A stretch of 64,000 nucleotides of DNA from G963704535 sp963704535 (GTDB lineage: Bacteria; Chloroflexota; Chloroflexia; Chloroflexales; Roseiflexaceae): contig OY969916.1 in the NCBI GenBank assembly GCA_963704535.1, positions 9,486,001 to 9,550,000 of the forward strand, given 5' to 3'. Below, piece by piece: positions 46,136 to 55,245 of this stretch. The translations under genes were made by a program, and so were the position numbers. Numbering within the stretch: position 1 is the first letter of the stretch; each line of letters opens with the position of its first letter. The notes under the pieces are model-generated. The model did not search any database. It had not been told where the DNA came from and saw only the letters and a program-made list of their open reading frames with translations.

Positions 46136-48912
46136 ACAGCGTTCGTTCTCGTATGCCAGGGTGCGAGCCTACGCAATACACGTGCCGCCTGTGTTCGCTG
46201 GTTGACGTCGTGGAGCGCCGCACTCCCCAGTACCGCCCAACGGCTCGCCAGCACTCCAGCCAGGAGCGGTGGAGCCTGCGGAGTCTCCCCGGCGCACAGG
46301 AACAATGCACTTACCCCCACTTGCCCGTGCAGCCGCCGCGCCTGTTCGCGTACCACTCCAACCTGATCGGCTCCACAATGCGTATGCAGAAGCCACTGCA
46401 CCTCGATTCGTGCATAGGCATCGATCAGCACTCGGACGTGGGCCTGCACCGCCATGAGCGCGCGCGGCAAATCCACGCGCCCATAGCTTGTGTGTTGCAC
46501 AAGCGCCGCGATCTCTTGGGGGCGCGCCAATCCCTGTGGCGGGTGCAGCCTTGCGTCGAACCAGGCGCACTGCACCGTTGCCCCACGCGCCGCAGCGGCT
46601 TTCGCCAGCACGAGCGCGCTCATCCGGGCCAGCAGATCGGCGTCTCCAGCCATCGCATCACCCCCTTGAATGAGTAACAACAGCAACGTGTTGCGACGCT
46701 CCAATGGGCGTTCGTGGCCGTAGTAGAGCAACTCTCGGTTGAGGAAGCGGTAGGACAGCAACTCCTCTGGAAGTGCCCACTCGCTGGGCAGGACCGTGTC
46801 GAGACTGCCGCGATTAGCCAAGCCAGAAATGCCATCTATTGCATAAATCTGGCTTGCCGATCCGGCGGCGGCCTCGGCCAGAGCCGGAAGGAAGTCCAGC
46901 ACTTTGTCGAGTAGGTCGTGGGTTAGCGGTGGGAGGGACAACAGCTCAGTTAGAGCGCGCAGATCGGCAAGATTGGCCGCGCCAAGCGCGCCAGGGCCGA
47001 AAGCTTGCAAGAATTGCACATCGGACAACGTGAGGGCACGCAACCGGGTGAGCAGATGATCAAGCAGATCGGCGGGCAGCAAGATGGCTGGCGCATCAGC
47101 GAGAGCGTGCGTGTGGTAGGAAGCCAATTCGCTTCCCAGTATACCAGCGGCATCGGCAACGGAGAAGCCCGCGGGAAGGCGGTACACGGAGGGCACCGGG
47201 GCATCATGCGCCAGATGGGCAATCACAGCTGTGATCGCCAGGTCGCCGAGTTTGATCGTCTGAACGGCGCGCATAACAGGGGTTGCGACCGCCGCTCGTA
47301 GAAAGGTTGCGTAGTGTTCGAGGCCATCTGTTTCCTGCCCGATGACTGTTCCCGCCTCCCCGCTAAGCAGTATCCCCAAATCAGCGACGAGAGACAACGG
47401 CAAAACCGGGGCACCTCCTGCCGCGTATTGCCACCACGCCAGCGCGCGTGTCCATGGTCCCTGTCGTGAGTAGAGGAGTGTGGTGACAGGAGCATCAAGA
47501 TGCGTACTATATTCTCTGGAGGTTTTGAACAATGCCTGATAAATACGCTCCTGATCCACATTGTATGTGGTCAAAATGCGGGCAGAAGCACTGCTGCCGT
47601 CATTGCAAATTGCGATCAGCAGGTGATCAATATCGGTCTGTTGCACACGTAACCGATCGGCCTCTACTCTGGCAAATTCAACCACTCGTCGCACGCGCTG
47701 ATTAACGTACATCATCGCAGAATCATAGTCATGCTGATCAGGGGCTTTGGAGTAGTGCATGAGATCGCGTTCGATCTGTCGAGTCAATTCCATGATATCC
47801 ACGTTCAAGTGGCGTAACACTCGTGCTACGCGACCGTGTCGCTGTCTTACCATGGCCAGAAAGATGTGCTCAATATCTACAGTTTCATGATGTTGTGCCA
47901 TCACAATATCATAGGCAACTCGAAATATCTCCTGTACCCTGGTAGTACATTGGTCAAGCAGAGGTTTTTTGGTATTATACGTCGATACCTGGCGATCCTG
48001 CATTTCCAACAACGCTTGTCGGATTCGCTGCTGATCTACACCAAAGCTCATTAAAATTCCGCCAGAGGAACCGCTGATGTCATTACTGATAGCGAGAAGT
48101 AGATGTTGTACTCCATAATACTGTTCGCCAAAGTCACTAGCATATAATCGAGCTTGCTTTATCATCACCTGGATGCGTGGCGTGATATAGACTTGATTGC
48201 CGGTCGCGAAATTTCCCTGGTTTTTTGGGCGCGTATTCAGTTCATGTTCCACTCGATCAGCGATTTGCTTTGAGTCAATATTCAAGATTCTCAATATCTC
48301 GCTGGTAAGACCATTGTTGTGTCGCAACATTATCAGGAAGATGTGCTCAATGTCTAATTGAGTATGTTGCTGATGATGCATGACCTCTTGAGCATCGGCA
48401 AAATACTGCTGTACAGTTTCTGAGCTGTCGTCAAGTAACTTTTTCCTCGAAGAAGATGAATCAGTTTTGTCGATATTCATCAGGGCCTTACGAATACTGT
48501 CCTGATCGATACCGAAGACATTCAGGATGTCCGAGCAAATGCCTTCGCGCTCGGCGCTGATCGCGACCAACAGGTGGTCGTTCCCGACGTACTGATCGTT
48601 GAGGCGCGTGGCCTCCTCCTCTGCACGCTTGACCAGTCGCTGTGTCCGTGGCGTGATATAGACTTGATTACCGTAACCATACTGTCCGTAGACCTTCGGC
48701 GTCTTCGCCAAGCTATGTTCGAGACGCTGCGAAATTACCTCTGTATCTATGCCCAGATGCTCCAGTATGCGACCGGTCAGCCCATTATGCTGGCGCAACA
48801 TTGCCAAGAAGATATGCTCTACATCCAGTTGAGTGTGGTACTGTTCGCGCATGATCTCCTGGGCTACTTGAAAGACTTCTTGGGCATTATCTGTGAATTG
48901 ATCAAGTCGCAT
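46132..48912 (-). CDS. Triple Clp_N-domain protein fused to a vWA-like domain
   Basis: A 926-residue protein. Three tandem double-Clp_N modules (about 3-150, 158-308, 312-460) share QLDVEHIFLAMLRQHNGLT, GNQVYITPRTQRLVKRAEEE and GNDHLLVAISAEREGI. Clp_N domains bind substrates or adaptors for ClpA/B/C, but no Clp ATPase core is present. A mid-region alpha/beta linker leads to a degraded von Willebrand A domain (about 735-900; TLLLLLIQGGDAMAGDADLL in place of DxSxS). The start at 48912 uses GAGGTG; 48918 is GTG. It is presumably the substrate-capturing vWA partner of the MoxR and AAA genes that follow. Confidence 0.85.
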   Translation of the reverse strand: MRLDQFTDNAQEVFQVAQEIMREQYHTQLDVEHIFLAMLRQHNGLTGRILEHLGIDTEVISQRLEHSLAKTPKVYGQYGYGNQVYITPRTQRLVKRAEEEATRLNDQYVGNDHLLVAISAEREGICSDILNVFGIDQDSIRKALMNIDKTDSSSSRKKLLDDSSETVQQYFADAQEVMHHQQHTQLDIEHIFLIMLRHNNGLTSEILRILNIDSKQIADRVEHELNTRPKNQGNFATGNQVYITPRIQVMIKQARLYASDFGEQYYGVQHLLLAISNDISGSSGGILMSFGVDQQRIRQALLEMQDRQVSTYNTKKPLLDQCTTRVQEIFRVAYDIVMAQHHETVDIEHIFLAMVRQRHGRVARVLRHLNVDIMELTRQIERDLMHYSKAPDQHDYDSAMMYVNQRVRRVVEFARVEADRLRVQQTDIDHLLIAICNDGSSASARILTTYNVDQERIYQALFKTSREYSTHLDAPVTTLLYSRQGPWTRALAWWQYAAGGAPVLPLSLVADLGILLSGEAGTVIGQETDGLEHYATFLRAAVATPVMRAVQTIKLGDLAITAVIAHLAHDAPVPSVYRLPAGFSVADAAGILGSELASYHTHALADAPAILLPADLLDHLLTRLRALTLSDVQFLQAFGPGALGAANLADLRALTELLSLPPLTHDLLDKVLDFLPALAEAAAGSASQIYAIDGISGLANRGSLDTVLPSEWALPEELLSYRFLNRELLYYGHERPLERRNTLLLLLIQGGDAMAGDADLLARMSALVLAKAAAARGATVQCAWFDARLHPPQGLARPQEIAALVQHTSYGRVDLPRALMAVQAHVRVLIDAYARIEVQWLLHTHCGADQVGVVREQARRLHGQVGVSALFLCAGETPQAPPLLAGVLASRWAVLGSAALHDVNQRTQAARVLRRLAPWHTRTNAV

Positions 48913-48935
48913 TGTCACCTCATATTACGATCACT

Positions 48936-50390
48936 CTACGGCACATCCATCGCGCAACGAAACCCCGTCGCGGCATCGGCGCCATCTACGGGCACCACCA
49001 GCGCCTTGTAAACCGCGGGTAACCTCTGTTCAGCCCACGAGCCGCCCATAAGTAGACGCTTGCTGCCCGGCAAATTATCCGCTGTCCACTCCCAAACATT
49101 TCCCACCATATCTTCGCACCCTACCGGGCTCATCCCCTGAGGATGGTCATCTACCGGCATTGTGCCTTCGCTATTCAGATTGCAGGCTGTCGAATCCCAC
49201 TGATCACCCCACGGCCACATCTGATTTACCACACCTCGAGCGGCGCGCTCCCACTCTAAACGAGTTGGCAGCCGCCGTCCTACCCAATCGGCGTAAGCCA
49301 GTGCATCCTCGCGATAGATCTGGACGACCGGATGGTGTTGCAAGCTCTGAATACTGCTACGCGGCCCACGGGGTATGCACCAGGTCGGATCCTCACACCC
49401 CAGATCCCGGTTATGCCGCTCGGCAACTGTGAGATAACCCGTGGCCTTTACAAAGCGCGCAAATTGGCTATTGGTCACTGGGTACCTGTCCACGTAAAAT
49501 GCCTGTACGAAGCGCTCAGCTTCGCGGCGCTCAGCCTCGGTTGCGCGTGGTGGGCCGGGAACGAACAGGCCGGCGGGAACGAAGACAAGTTCAGCATCAT
49601 CGTGCGGGCTGGTAATGAGCACGCGATCGTTTTCTAGGGCGTGGGCCGATTGCATAATCTGTACAAGCATTGCATCACGCTCGCGCATCAACTGTCGCAA
49701 ATTCATCTCGGTTCGGCTACGTTTGGTCGAGACTTCGTCGAGTCGCGCTCGCAGATCATCGATTTGCTCGTTTGCTATGCTGATCGTCTGCGATTGAGTT
49801 AGCACTGAAAGCTGGGCCTGCACCTGCGAGATAATCAATTGCATCTCCTTCTGCTCGCGCAACAGCATATCAACAGCGTCTGGCCTGCCGGTAAGTCGGG
49901 TAGGATCGCGTAACGCAGTGCGAAGAGTCTCGGGTAAAGCTCGCTGTACTAGGTTGCCGTCTTCCGCCCCAAGGCTGGCATGGTGTTTCGTTGCTCGTTT
50001 TAGCAATTCACGCATTTGGCGTATGCCGGCCGCTGTGTTTGTGTAGAAGATGCAGAATTCGCTGCTCAACGGTTTGGGTAGCTGCTGCTCATCGTCCTGT
50101 AGCAAAAGAATGACACGCTCGCGCAGTGTCATCGCAATCCCTAGACTATAGACGACATAAGAATCGAAGCCGGTGAGATCGACAATCACTGCCTGGGCTT
50201 TCAACAGATTGTTGATCAACGCTATCACACTATTGCCGCCCCATGGCTGCGCCGGATCGTCAAGTAGCGGCTCGTAACCAGCAGTGCGCACGGCCTCCTG
50301 CACATCCTCGGGCACGCCCCGGCGATCCTCTTCGCTGGCGAACATAGAGCGCGGAAGGATGATGAAAGCAGTAGGTTTTTGCTCGCTCAT
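48936..50390 (-). CDS. TIR/deoxyribosyltransferase-like, coiled-coil, formylglycine-generating-enzyme-like fusion
   Basis: A 484-residue protein. Residues 1-115 form a Rossmann-like domain of the nucleoside 2-deoxyribosyltransferase/TIR-like group (KAQAVIVDLTGFDSYVVYSL) in which the usual Glu of NVxYELG is Ser82. Residues about 170-245 are a long coiled coil. Residues 255-484 are an FGE/sulfatase-modifying fold: FYVDRYPVTNSQFARFVKAT, RRLPTRLEWERAARG, MVGNVWEWTADN and ATGFRCAMDVP. FGE-like domains are frequent add-ons in bacterial conflict proteins. The N-terminal site is probably inactive. Confidence 0.85.
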   Translation of the reverse strand: MSEQKPTAFIILPRSMFASEEDRRGVPEDVQEAVRTAGYEPLLDDPAQPWGGNSVIALINNLLKAQAVIVDLTGFDSYVVYSLGIAMTLRERVILLLQDDEQQLPKPLSSEFCIFYTNTAAGIRQMRELLKRATKHHASLGAEDGNLVQRALPETLRTALRDPTRLTGRPDAVDMLLREQKEMQLIISQVQAQLSVLTQSQTISIANEQIDDLRARLDEVSTKRSRTEMNLRQLMRERDAMLVQIMQSAHALENDRVLITSPHDDAELVFVPAGLFVPGPPRATEAERREAERFVQAFYVDRYPVTNSQFARFVKATGYLTVAERHNRDLGCEDPTWCIPRGPRSSIQSLQHHPVVQIYREDALAYADWVGRRLPTRLEWERAARGVVNQMWPWGDQWDSTACNLNSEGTMPVDDHPQGMSPVGCEDMVGNVWEWTADNLPGSKRLLMGGSWAEQRLPAVYKALVVPVDGADAATGFRCAMDVP

Positions 50391-50407
50391 GCGCTTGTTC
50401 TCCGCGC

Positions 50408-51103
50408 TTAGTGCCGGTTCTCTAGTGTGGCTATCTGTATCCGCAGTTCATTTAGCTGGCGGTCGAGATCTTCGGCCTCCATGATGATCACGGGGTCAAC
50501 CCCCGTACCTATATTGGCCAGGGTGAGCTGGAGATGATGCAAGCGACGTCGCACTGCCGTCGCCAGTTCCCGCACATAGGCCAATTCGCGCAACCGCTCC
50601 TGTTCCGCCGGGGTGGTGGGAAGTGACGCCGGGCTAATTGGTGTGCTATTGCGGCGCTCGGCTGGCAGGAAATCCTGTACTGGATTACTAGGCTGGGTAC
50701 CCCACTGGGGCAACGCCCGGATTGCCGTAATAATGGCCTGGCTCAGTCGACGCGCCCCAGCGGCCGAGTCCTCGTACTCAATGTAATGGTAGGCCCGAAG
50801 CTCGAAGGGCATGCTGTCGCCACCTTTTCTGAACAGCGTCAGCACTGGTGTTCCCAAGGTGTGAGCTACGCCCAACTCGTAGAGGACATTGGGCCGTAAT
50901 GCGGTCAGATCTGCAACCACCAGTGCGGCGTTTGCGATACCCACGACGATCTGGCGCACGATACTGCCAGCGCCTGGCTGCTCATCCACCCTCCAGCAGC
51001 GCCAGCCCAGATCCTCCTCCAAGGTAGGTTTGATTACCGCGTCGTAAATCCCCTGGTGCTCCGGCGCAAATGACATAATCACAAAGGCAATCGGTCGATC
51101 CAT
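50408..51103 (-). CDS. Nucleoside 2-deoxyribosyltransferase/TIR-like effector candidate
   Basis: A 231-residue protein. The N-terminal Rossmann-like domain (1-125) has FVIMSFAPEHQGIYDAVIKP, ALVVADLTALRPNVLYELGV (Asp65, Glu76 intact) and a hydrophobic strand TPVLTLF. The C-terminal helical tail (160-228) may mediate assembly. The fold cleaves N-glycosidic bonds of nucleosides or NAD in known relatives, so this is the best candidate for a toxic or signalling enzyme in the operon. That is inference. AAGGGAAGT lies at the start codon. It is a paralogue of the N-terminus of the next gene. Confidence 0.8.
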   Translation of the reverse strand: MDRPIAFVIMSFAPEHQGIYDAVIKPTLEEDLGWRCWRVDEQPGAGSIVRQIVVGIANAALVVADLTALRPNVLYELGVAHTLGTPVLTLFRKGGDSMPFELRAYHYIEYEDSAAGARRLSQAIITAIRALPQWGTQPSNPVQDFLPAERRNSTPISPASLPTTPAEQERLRELAYVRELATAVRRRLHHLQLTLANIGTGVDPVIIMEAEDLDRQLNELRIQIATLENRH

Positions 51104-51119
51104 ACTTCCCTTCTCGAAA

Positions 51120-51824
51120 TTACGTAGGAGTTTTCAGTTGTTCCGCAAGCAGGCGCACCAACTGCCGGTTGCCATAGGCACCTGCGATCGCCTGATAACA
51201 CTCTGCCACCACACGCCAGCGGTTTTGATCGCCCAGATTTTTGAGTAGACGTAGCGCATGGGCGTAGCCCTCCTGGATTAGATCCTGCCGTCCGGTTGCT
51301 TGGCCCCAAGTGCCTAGTGCTATCCATACCTCCACACTTGCGGGGGTCGCCGGTAAGTGGGGTAGCAGGGTTAACACAGTCCGGTACTGTTGCTCTCCGG
51401 CCTCGGCTTGCCCGCTCAAGGTCAGTGCCCGCGCCAGATGCAAACGCAGTGTGGCCTGTGAGGTTAAGTCTGTCGCTGCTGTCACCGCCCGCTCCAGATG
51501 AGAACTGGCCTGATCTGGACGCCCAAGGTCAAGCAAGAGTAGGGCCGCCGCAATATTGTCGCCGAGTATCAGCAGGCATTTGAGTTCTTCCTCTCGGAGT
51601 TGGGCTCGCCGGAAGCACGATAGTGCCCTGTCCACCTGCCCGGCAGCGAGATACGCCTCACCGGCGGCGGGCCAATTGCCCAGCGCCTCGAAGCGGCGCG
51701 CGGCCTCGGCTGGTTGGTTGTGTCCCGCCAATAACGTGGCGGCAGCCAGTAGGTTCCCAGCTCGCTCATAGTTCTCGACTGCCCGCCTCAAGTAATATTC
51801 GCTTGGTAGACGCAATCTTGTCAT
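51120..51824 (-). CDS. TPR-repeat protein in the Ubl/AAA operon
   Basis: A 234-residue all-helical protein with about five TPR or TPR-like units (NYERAGNLLAAATLLAGHNQ, RFEALGNWPAAGEAYLAAGQ, LARALTLSGQAEAGEQQYRT). Start candidates are 51824, 51848 and 51857, none with a strong ribosome site. It is probably a scaffold within the operon's complex. The gap to the next gene is 16 nt. Confidence 0.82.
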   Translation of the reverse strand: MTRLRLPSEYYLRRAVENYERAGNLLAAATLLAGHNQPAEAARRFEALGNWPAAGEAYLAAGQVDRALSCFRRAQLREEELKCLLILGDNIAAALLLLDLGRPDQASSHLERAVTAATDLTSQATLRLHLARALTLSGQAEAGEQQYRTVLTLLPHLPATPASVEVWIALGTWGQATGRQDLIQEGYAHALRLLKNLGDQNRWRVVAECYQAIAGAYGNRQLVRLLAEQLKTPT

Positions 51825-51913
51825 AAGAGATTCTCGAATGACTAACATCCCTTTCAAATGAGAGTCAACGACAAACGATTAGACATCTTTTCCTTCTATT
51901 TTCAATCACAAGC

Positions 51914-52882
51914 TTACCGACCCTCGACGCGTTGGAACCGGGGTGAATTAACCTCCTGCGGCAACAGAGTACCGATTCGTGCCAAGAAGCGCCCGTCCAG
52001 GCGTTCATAGGTCTGGAGCAGGACCATATCATGAAGCATAGCGGCCAACGGTCGATAGCGTGACAACAGCCGATCGGCGTTGCGGCGGGCTAATGGATTA
52101 CTACTGATGCGAGCGCTGCTCACATACTCCAGCAGCGGCCAGACAGGCTGCTCGTTACTACCACACCGCTGCCGTTCACAGTCGGCCTCGTAAAATTCCA
52201 GCACGAATGGGCGCAATCCTATGTCATGGCTCAACAGCCCCGCCAGCAGTTGCCCGATCTGCTGATTAACATTAGCTGTCGATACGTCGATTTCGCCCTG
52301 GCCGAGAGCCCTGGGAGCGGGGAGCAAGAGCAGCAGCCGGTCACGCAGCGCCGCCCGGACTGGACGATGGCTCAGGAGTGCCAATAGCAGCGACCAATTC
52401 GCTTCTTTCCAATTTAACTGTTCACCTGATCGAGGTAGCCAGACGCTAGTCAATGGGCTGCGCGCCAGCAGTAGATGCACGATCGGTATCCACGGCTTGG
52501 ATGGCGCCATATTATCGAGAAACCGCAACAGACTATGGTAAGCCAGTGCATCTGCCTCGCTGGAGGCAGCGGGGATCGCCTGGACCAATCGTTGTGTCTG
52601 GGGCAGCAGATGCGAGTTGGAGTGTGTGTTTGCCCAGGCGATGTTGTTTAGCACGGCGCCCAACCAGAGCGTGATCGCGGGTACACATCCTGGTCGCAGT
52701 GTGTAACCATCGGGCCATTCAGAAAGAAGCACATCCACATGTGTGCCTAGTAATAACTGGAGTACCGGCGCAGGTGACTCGAGCAATCGAGCCAGTGCCG
52801 AGCCATACTGTACAGCACCGGCTGGCTCAACGCGGCCGTCCAATAGATTTCTGAGAAACAGTGCTAACATGCGCTCGCTCAT
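51914..52882 (-). CDS. Helical protein of unknown function in the Ubl/AAA operon
   Basis: A 322-residue, Leu-rich, alpha-helical, HEAT-like protein without recognised motifs (LFLRNLLDGRVEPAGAVQYG, WSLLLALLSHRPVRAALRDR). The start at 52882 has AGGTG 4 nt upstream; the longer reading is rejected. It is separated from the JAB gene by a 90-bp MITE-like element. Confidence 0.72.
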   Translation of the reverse strand: MSERMLALFLRNLLDGRVEPAGAVQYGSALARLLESPAPVLQLLLGTHVDVLLSEWPDGYTLRPGCVPAITLWLGAVLNNIAWANTHSNSHLLPQTQRLVQAIPAASSEADALAYHSLLRFLDNMAPSKPWIPIVHLLLARSPLTSVWLPRSGEQLNWKEANWSLLLALLSHRPVRAALRDRLLLLLPAPRALGQGEIDVSTANVNQQIGQLLAGLLSHDIGLRPFVLEFYEADCERQRCGSNEQPVWPLLEYVSSARISSNPLARRNADRLLSRYRPLAAMLHDMVLLQTYERLDGRFLARIGTLLPQEVNSPRFQRVEGR

Positions 52883-53033
52883 GATCACCTGTTTGTCATT
52901 GGTCGCCTGTCGTGGGGTGGTTTCGGATCTTGAACCGATATGCCTCAAATATATAACGTTGCTGGAGGGGCGAGTTGTGCCATGACCTGGACAGACTTCG
53001 GAGTGTTGGCCGAACGCAGAAAAGCCTTAGAGG

Positions 53034-53123
53034 CTGTCTGAAAAGGGGGAGTTTGAGGGGCCGCCCCTCAAGAATCCCCTTTCCACCACGGATTGCGAGT
53101 GGCGCGCGGGTCTTTTCAGACAG
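53034..53123. repeat. MITE-like element with 12-bp terminal inverted repeats inside the operon
   Basis: Ends ctgtctgaaaag/cttttcagacag are perfect. Core tgaggggccgcccctca. The tail tttccaccacggattgcga matches the 24.9-kb array tails. It lies directly after the JAB stop. Confidence 0.9.
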
Positions 53124-53127
53124 TTTC

Positions 53128-54270
53128 TTAGCCATTCATCGGTATCTTTTCGGAGTCATCATCAGCAGCCACAGAGAATGCACATTCAGTCAGCGTGCTA
53201 TCGTTGTTGGGCTGATAGCAACGCAGCACCCGGCCCTGTTCAGGGCTGACATTGAGCAGAGCAGTGAAATGCCATGGGTGAGGGAAAAATTGGCGATGCA
53301 ATGACTCGTCGAGCCCTGAGAGACCGAAATCCTCGGTCGCTGGAAACAGATGTGTGTGCCACCACCCCAGAAGCCGCAATCCGGCCAGATTGCTGGACAA
53401 GAGACGGCGCAGGCCACTCCAACTCTCACTAGTAAATACCAAAAGCGCGGCGTTCGCCAGTGTCCCCTTAGCCACTAGCACTTTCTGTATATCCACCAGC
53501 AATGTGTCGTGGGCATCCCCTAGCCGATAAACCTGACCGAGCAAGTAGCCGCCCGTCTCAACACTCGCGCTCACCGCCTGTGTGAGGGTCAGCGCCCTGA
53601 AGGCCGTGGCGCGCCAGATCAGTCGATGCCGGCCGCCTAGTGCGAGATTAGTTGTTTGAAGATCGCGCCAGGTCTCCAGGCTGCGCGTCTCATAGTTATG
53701 CTGCGTCACGAGTTGAAAGGTTGTGCGTGGACCGGGCGGGCGCGGCACCGGGAGAGGAAAGACTCCTTCGAGCAACATCGTATGAGGAACCAGTTCGAAA
53801 ATGTGCATATCGCCCCCTTTGAACTGCGGTACGATGAGCAGGCGAAACGGGCCGGCAGCAGCAGCGTAGCGCCCGGTCTTTATACGGCTCTGGATCAGAT
53901 AGCTGAGCAATGGCCCGAACACATCTACGGTACTGTAATCGGCCGTATAGAGTGGTCGCTCCAAATCATAGAGTGTTACGTTGATTGCCTGGACCGGATC
54001 AGCTGGGTCGGGGATGATGATGATCGGCGGGTTGGTACTAGCTCTACTCGGTGTTGGATAAATCGTCGGTGTGATACGCGGCTTGTCGGTTAGCTTTCGG
54101 AGTTTTAGGTGATACCAAGGCTCGCGTAAGCGACCGCTCTCATCACCAAGGAGCACTTTAAAGAGCGGGTTGATAAACAATGCCGCGCCCTCCATTGGCA
54201 CATCGAAGGCTTCAAGCAGGCGGCCGGCATTGTCGCTGACCTCCAACACAAAACGAGGAATTCTCGCCAT
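53128..54270 (-). CDS. JAB/JAMM metalloprotease with N-terminal extension
   Basis: A 380-residue protein. The N-terminal about 200 residues are beta-rich and unassigned. The C-terminal JAB domain has the catalytic Glu in SVETGGYLLGQVYRL (E238) and the zinc set WWHTHLFPATEDFGLSGLDE (H305, H307, S318, D321; HxH-x10-S-x2-D, a slightly long loop). JAB enzymes next to E1/E2 genes remove or process ubiquitin-like modifiers. The site is complete. It starts 11 nt after the E2 stop. Confidence 0.88.
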   Translation of the reverse strand: MARIPRFVLEVSDNAGRLLEAFDVPMEGAALFINPLFKVLLGDESGRLREPWYHLKLRKLTDKPRITPTIYPTPSRASTNPPIIIIPDPADPVQAINVTLYDLERPLYTADYSTVDVFGPLLSYLIQSRIKTGRYAAAAGPFRLLIVPQFKGGDMHIFELVPHTMLLEGVFPLPVPRPPGPRTTFQLVTQHNYETRSLETWRDLQTTNLALGGRHRLIWRATAFRALTLTQAVSASVETGGYLLGQVYRLGDAHDTLLVDIQKVLVAKGTLANAALLVFTSESWSGLRRLLSSNLAGLRLLGWWHTHLFPATEDFGLSGLDESLHRQFFPHPWHFTALLNVSPEQGRVLRCYQPNNDSTLTECAFSVAADDDSEKIPMNG

Positions 54271-54281
54271 CGTTAGCCCAC

Positions 54282-55223
54282 CTAACCCGAACGATCATGC
54301 GGCGTGAACTTGATACGCTGCCGTTGACCGTTCTTGCTAGCCTCGCGCAACGTCTCCAGAGTCTCATCGAGGGGCTCTTCCTTTGGTGAACCTCCCAGTC
54401 TATTAACTATCTGATATTGGCCGGCTTCACTATCCGCCCATTTGGCAGCGTCGGGATTAAGACTGAGGCCATGCTGCACATCATAATTGCGATAGCGCAC
54501 CATATCGATGAGCATTCGCACAATATAGGCTAATCCTAAGCCCGGCAGATAGCGATCCATCAATATCCCCAAACAAACATGACCCCTACGGCTGATGTTT
54601 GGGTGAAAGATTGGTGTGAGCCAGCGTACCTTCGGAGCTTCGAGCGGATAATCCGATGGCAGGATAATTTCCACCTGATGCTTGGTAGTCAGTTCCGGGC
54701 CATGGTCCCCCATCTTCACCCCTGGATAGTGTAAAGTAAGTTCGTAGGCAGTTGGCGCGTGGTCAGCATTGCTATGAACCAAAATGTTCCCTTTGTGCTC
54801 GGCATCATCGGTTGCCAGTGCCTTGATCTCGCGCTGGTCTACCACAAGCGCCTGCAACCGCGTGTGTGGACTAACCGCACCGGCCACCAACTCGGGAAGC
54901 ACACGAACCGTGTCGTCGTCACGAATGCCGGCATCGTGCAATGTCTGGTCGGCACGCAGCCGCCGCGTTCGCGATGGATCGTCGGGGTCAACCTGCTCGA
55001 CTACCGCTCGCTGCGGTCGCCCCGCCTGATCACGGGAAGGCCAACCCCGCTCCTCGAAGAAGTCGGCGGCCAGGTCGCTGACACGCGTACTGCTCATGGC
55101 TTCCGCGCGATACTGATCGCCCGCCGGGTCCTCGATATAGAAGCGAATAGGATAGGCATCATCATTGATGCCTCCTATTGTCTGGGGTTGCTCGAAAGGA
55201 GCATCCTGCGAAGATTCAGACAT
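54282..55223 (-). CDS. Ubiquitin-like (YukD-like) domain fused to E2 conjugating enzyme
   Basis: A 313-residue protein. Residues about 24-113 form a ubiquitin/YukD-like beta-grasp (YPIRFYIEDPAGDQYRAEAM, LHDAGIRDDDTVRVLPEL). Residues 120-270 are an E2/UBC fold: LTLHYPGVKMGDHGPELTTK, ILPSDYPLEAPKVRWLTP, IFHPNISRRGHVCLGIL with HPN at 207-209 and active-site Cys217. The Ubl does not end in Gly-Gly and is internal, so it may serve docking instead of conjugation. The start at 55223 has GGGAGG 8 nt upstream; 55253 would overlap the E1 stop by 8 nt. Strong translational coupling is likely. Confidence 0.9.
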   Translation of the reverse strand: MSESSQDAPFEQPQTIGGINDDAYPIRFYIEDPAGDQYRAEAMSSTRVSDLAADFFEERGWPSRDQAGRPQRAVVEQVDPDDPSRTRRLRADQTLHDAGIRDDDTVRVLPELVAGAVSPHTRLQALVVDQREIKALATDDAEHKGNILVHSNADHAPTAYELTLHYPGVKMGDHGPELTTKHQVEIILPSDYPLEAPKVRWLTPIFHPNISRRGHVCLGILMDRYLPGLGLAYIVRMLIDMVRYRNYDVQHGLSLNPDAAKWADSEAGQYQIVNRLGGSPKEEPLDETLETLREASKNGQRQRIKFTPHDRSG

Positions 55224-55245
55224 TGCGCCGCCTCCCTCATCTTGT

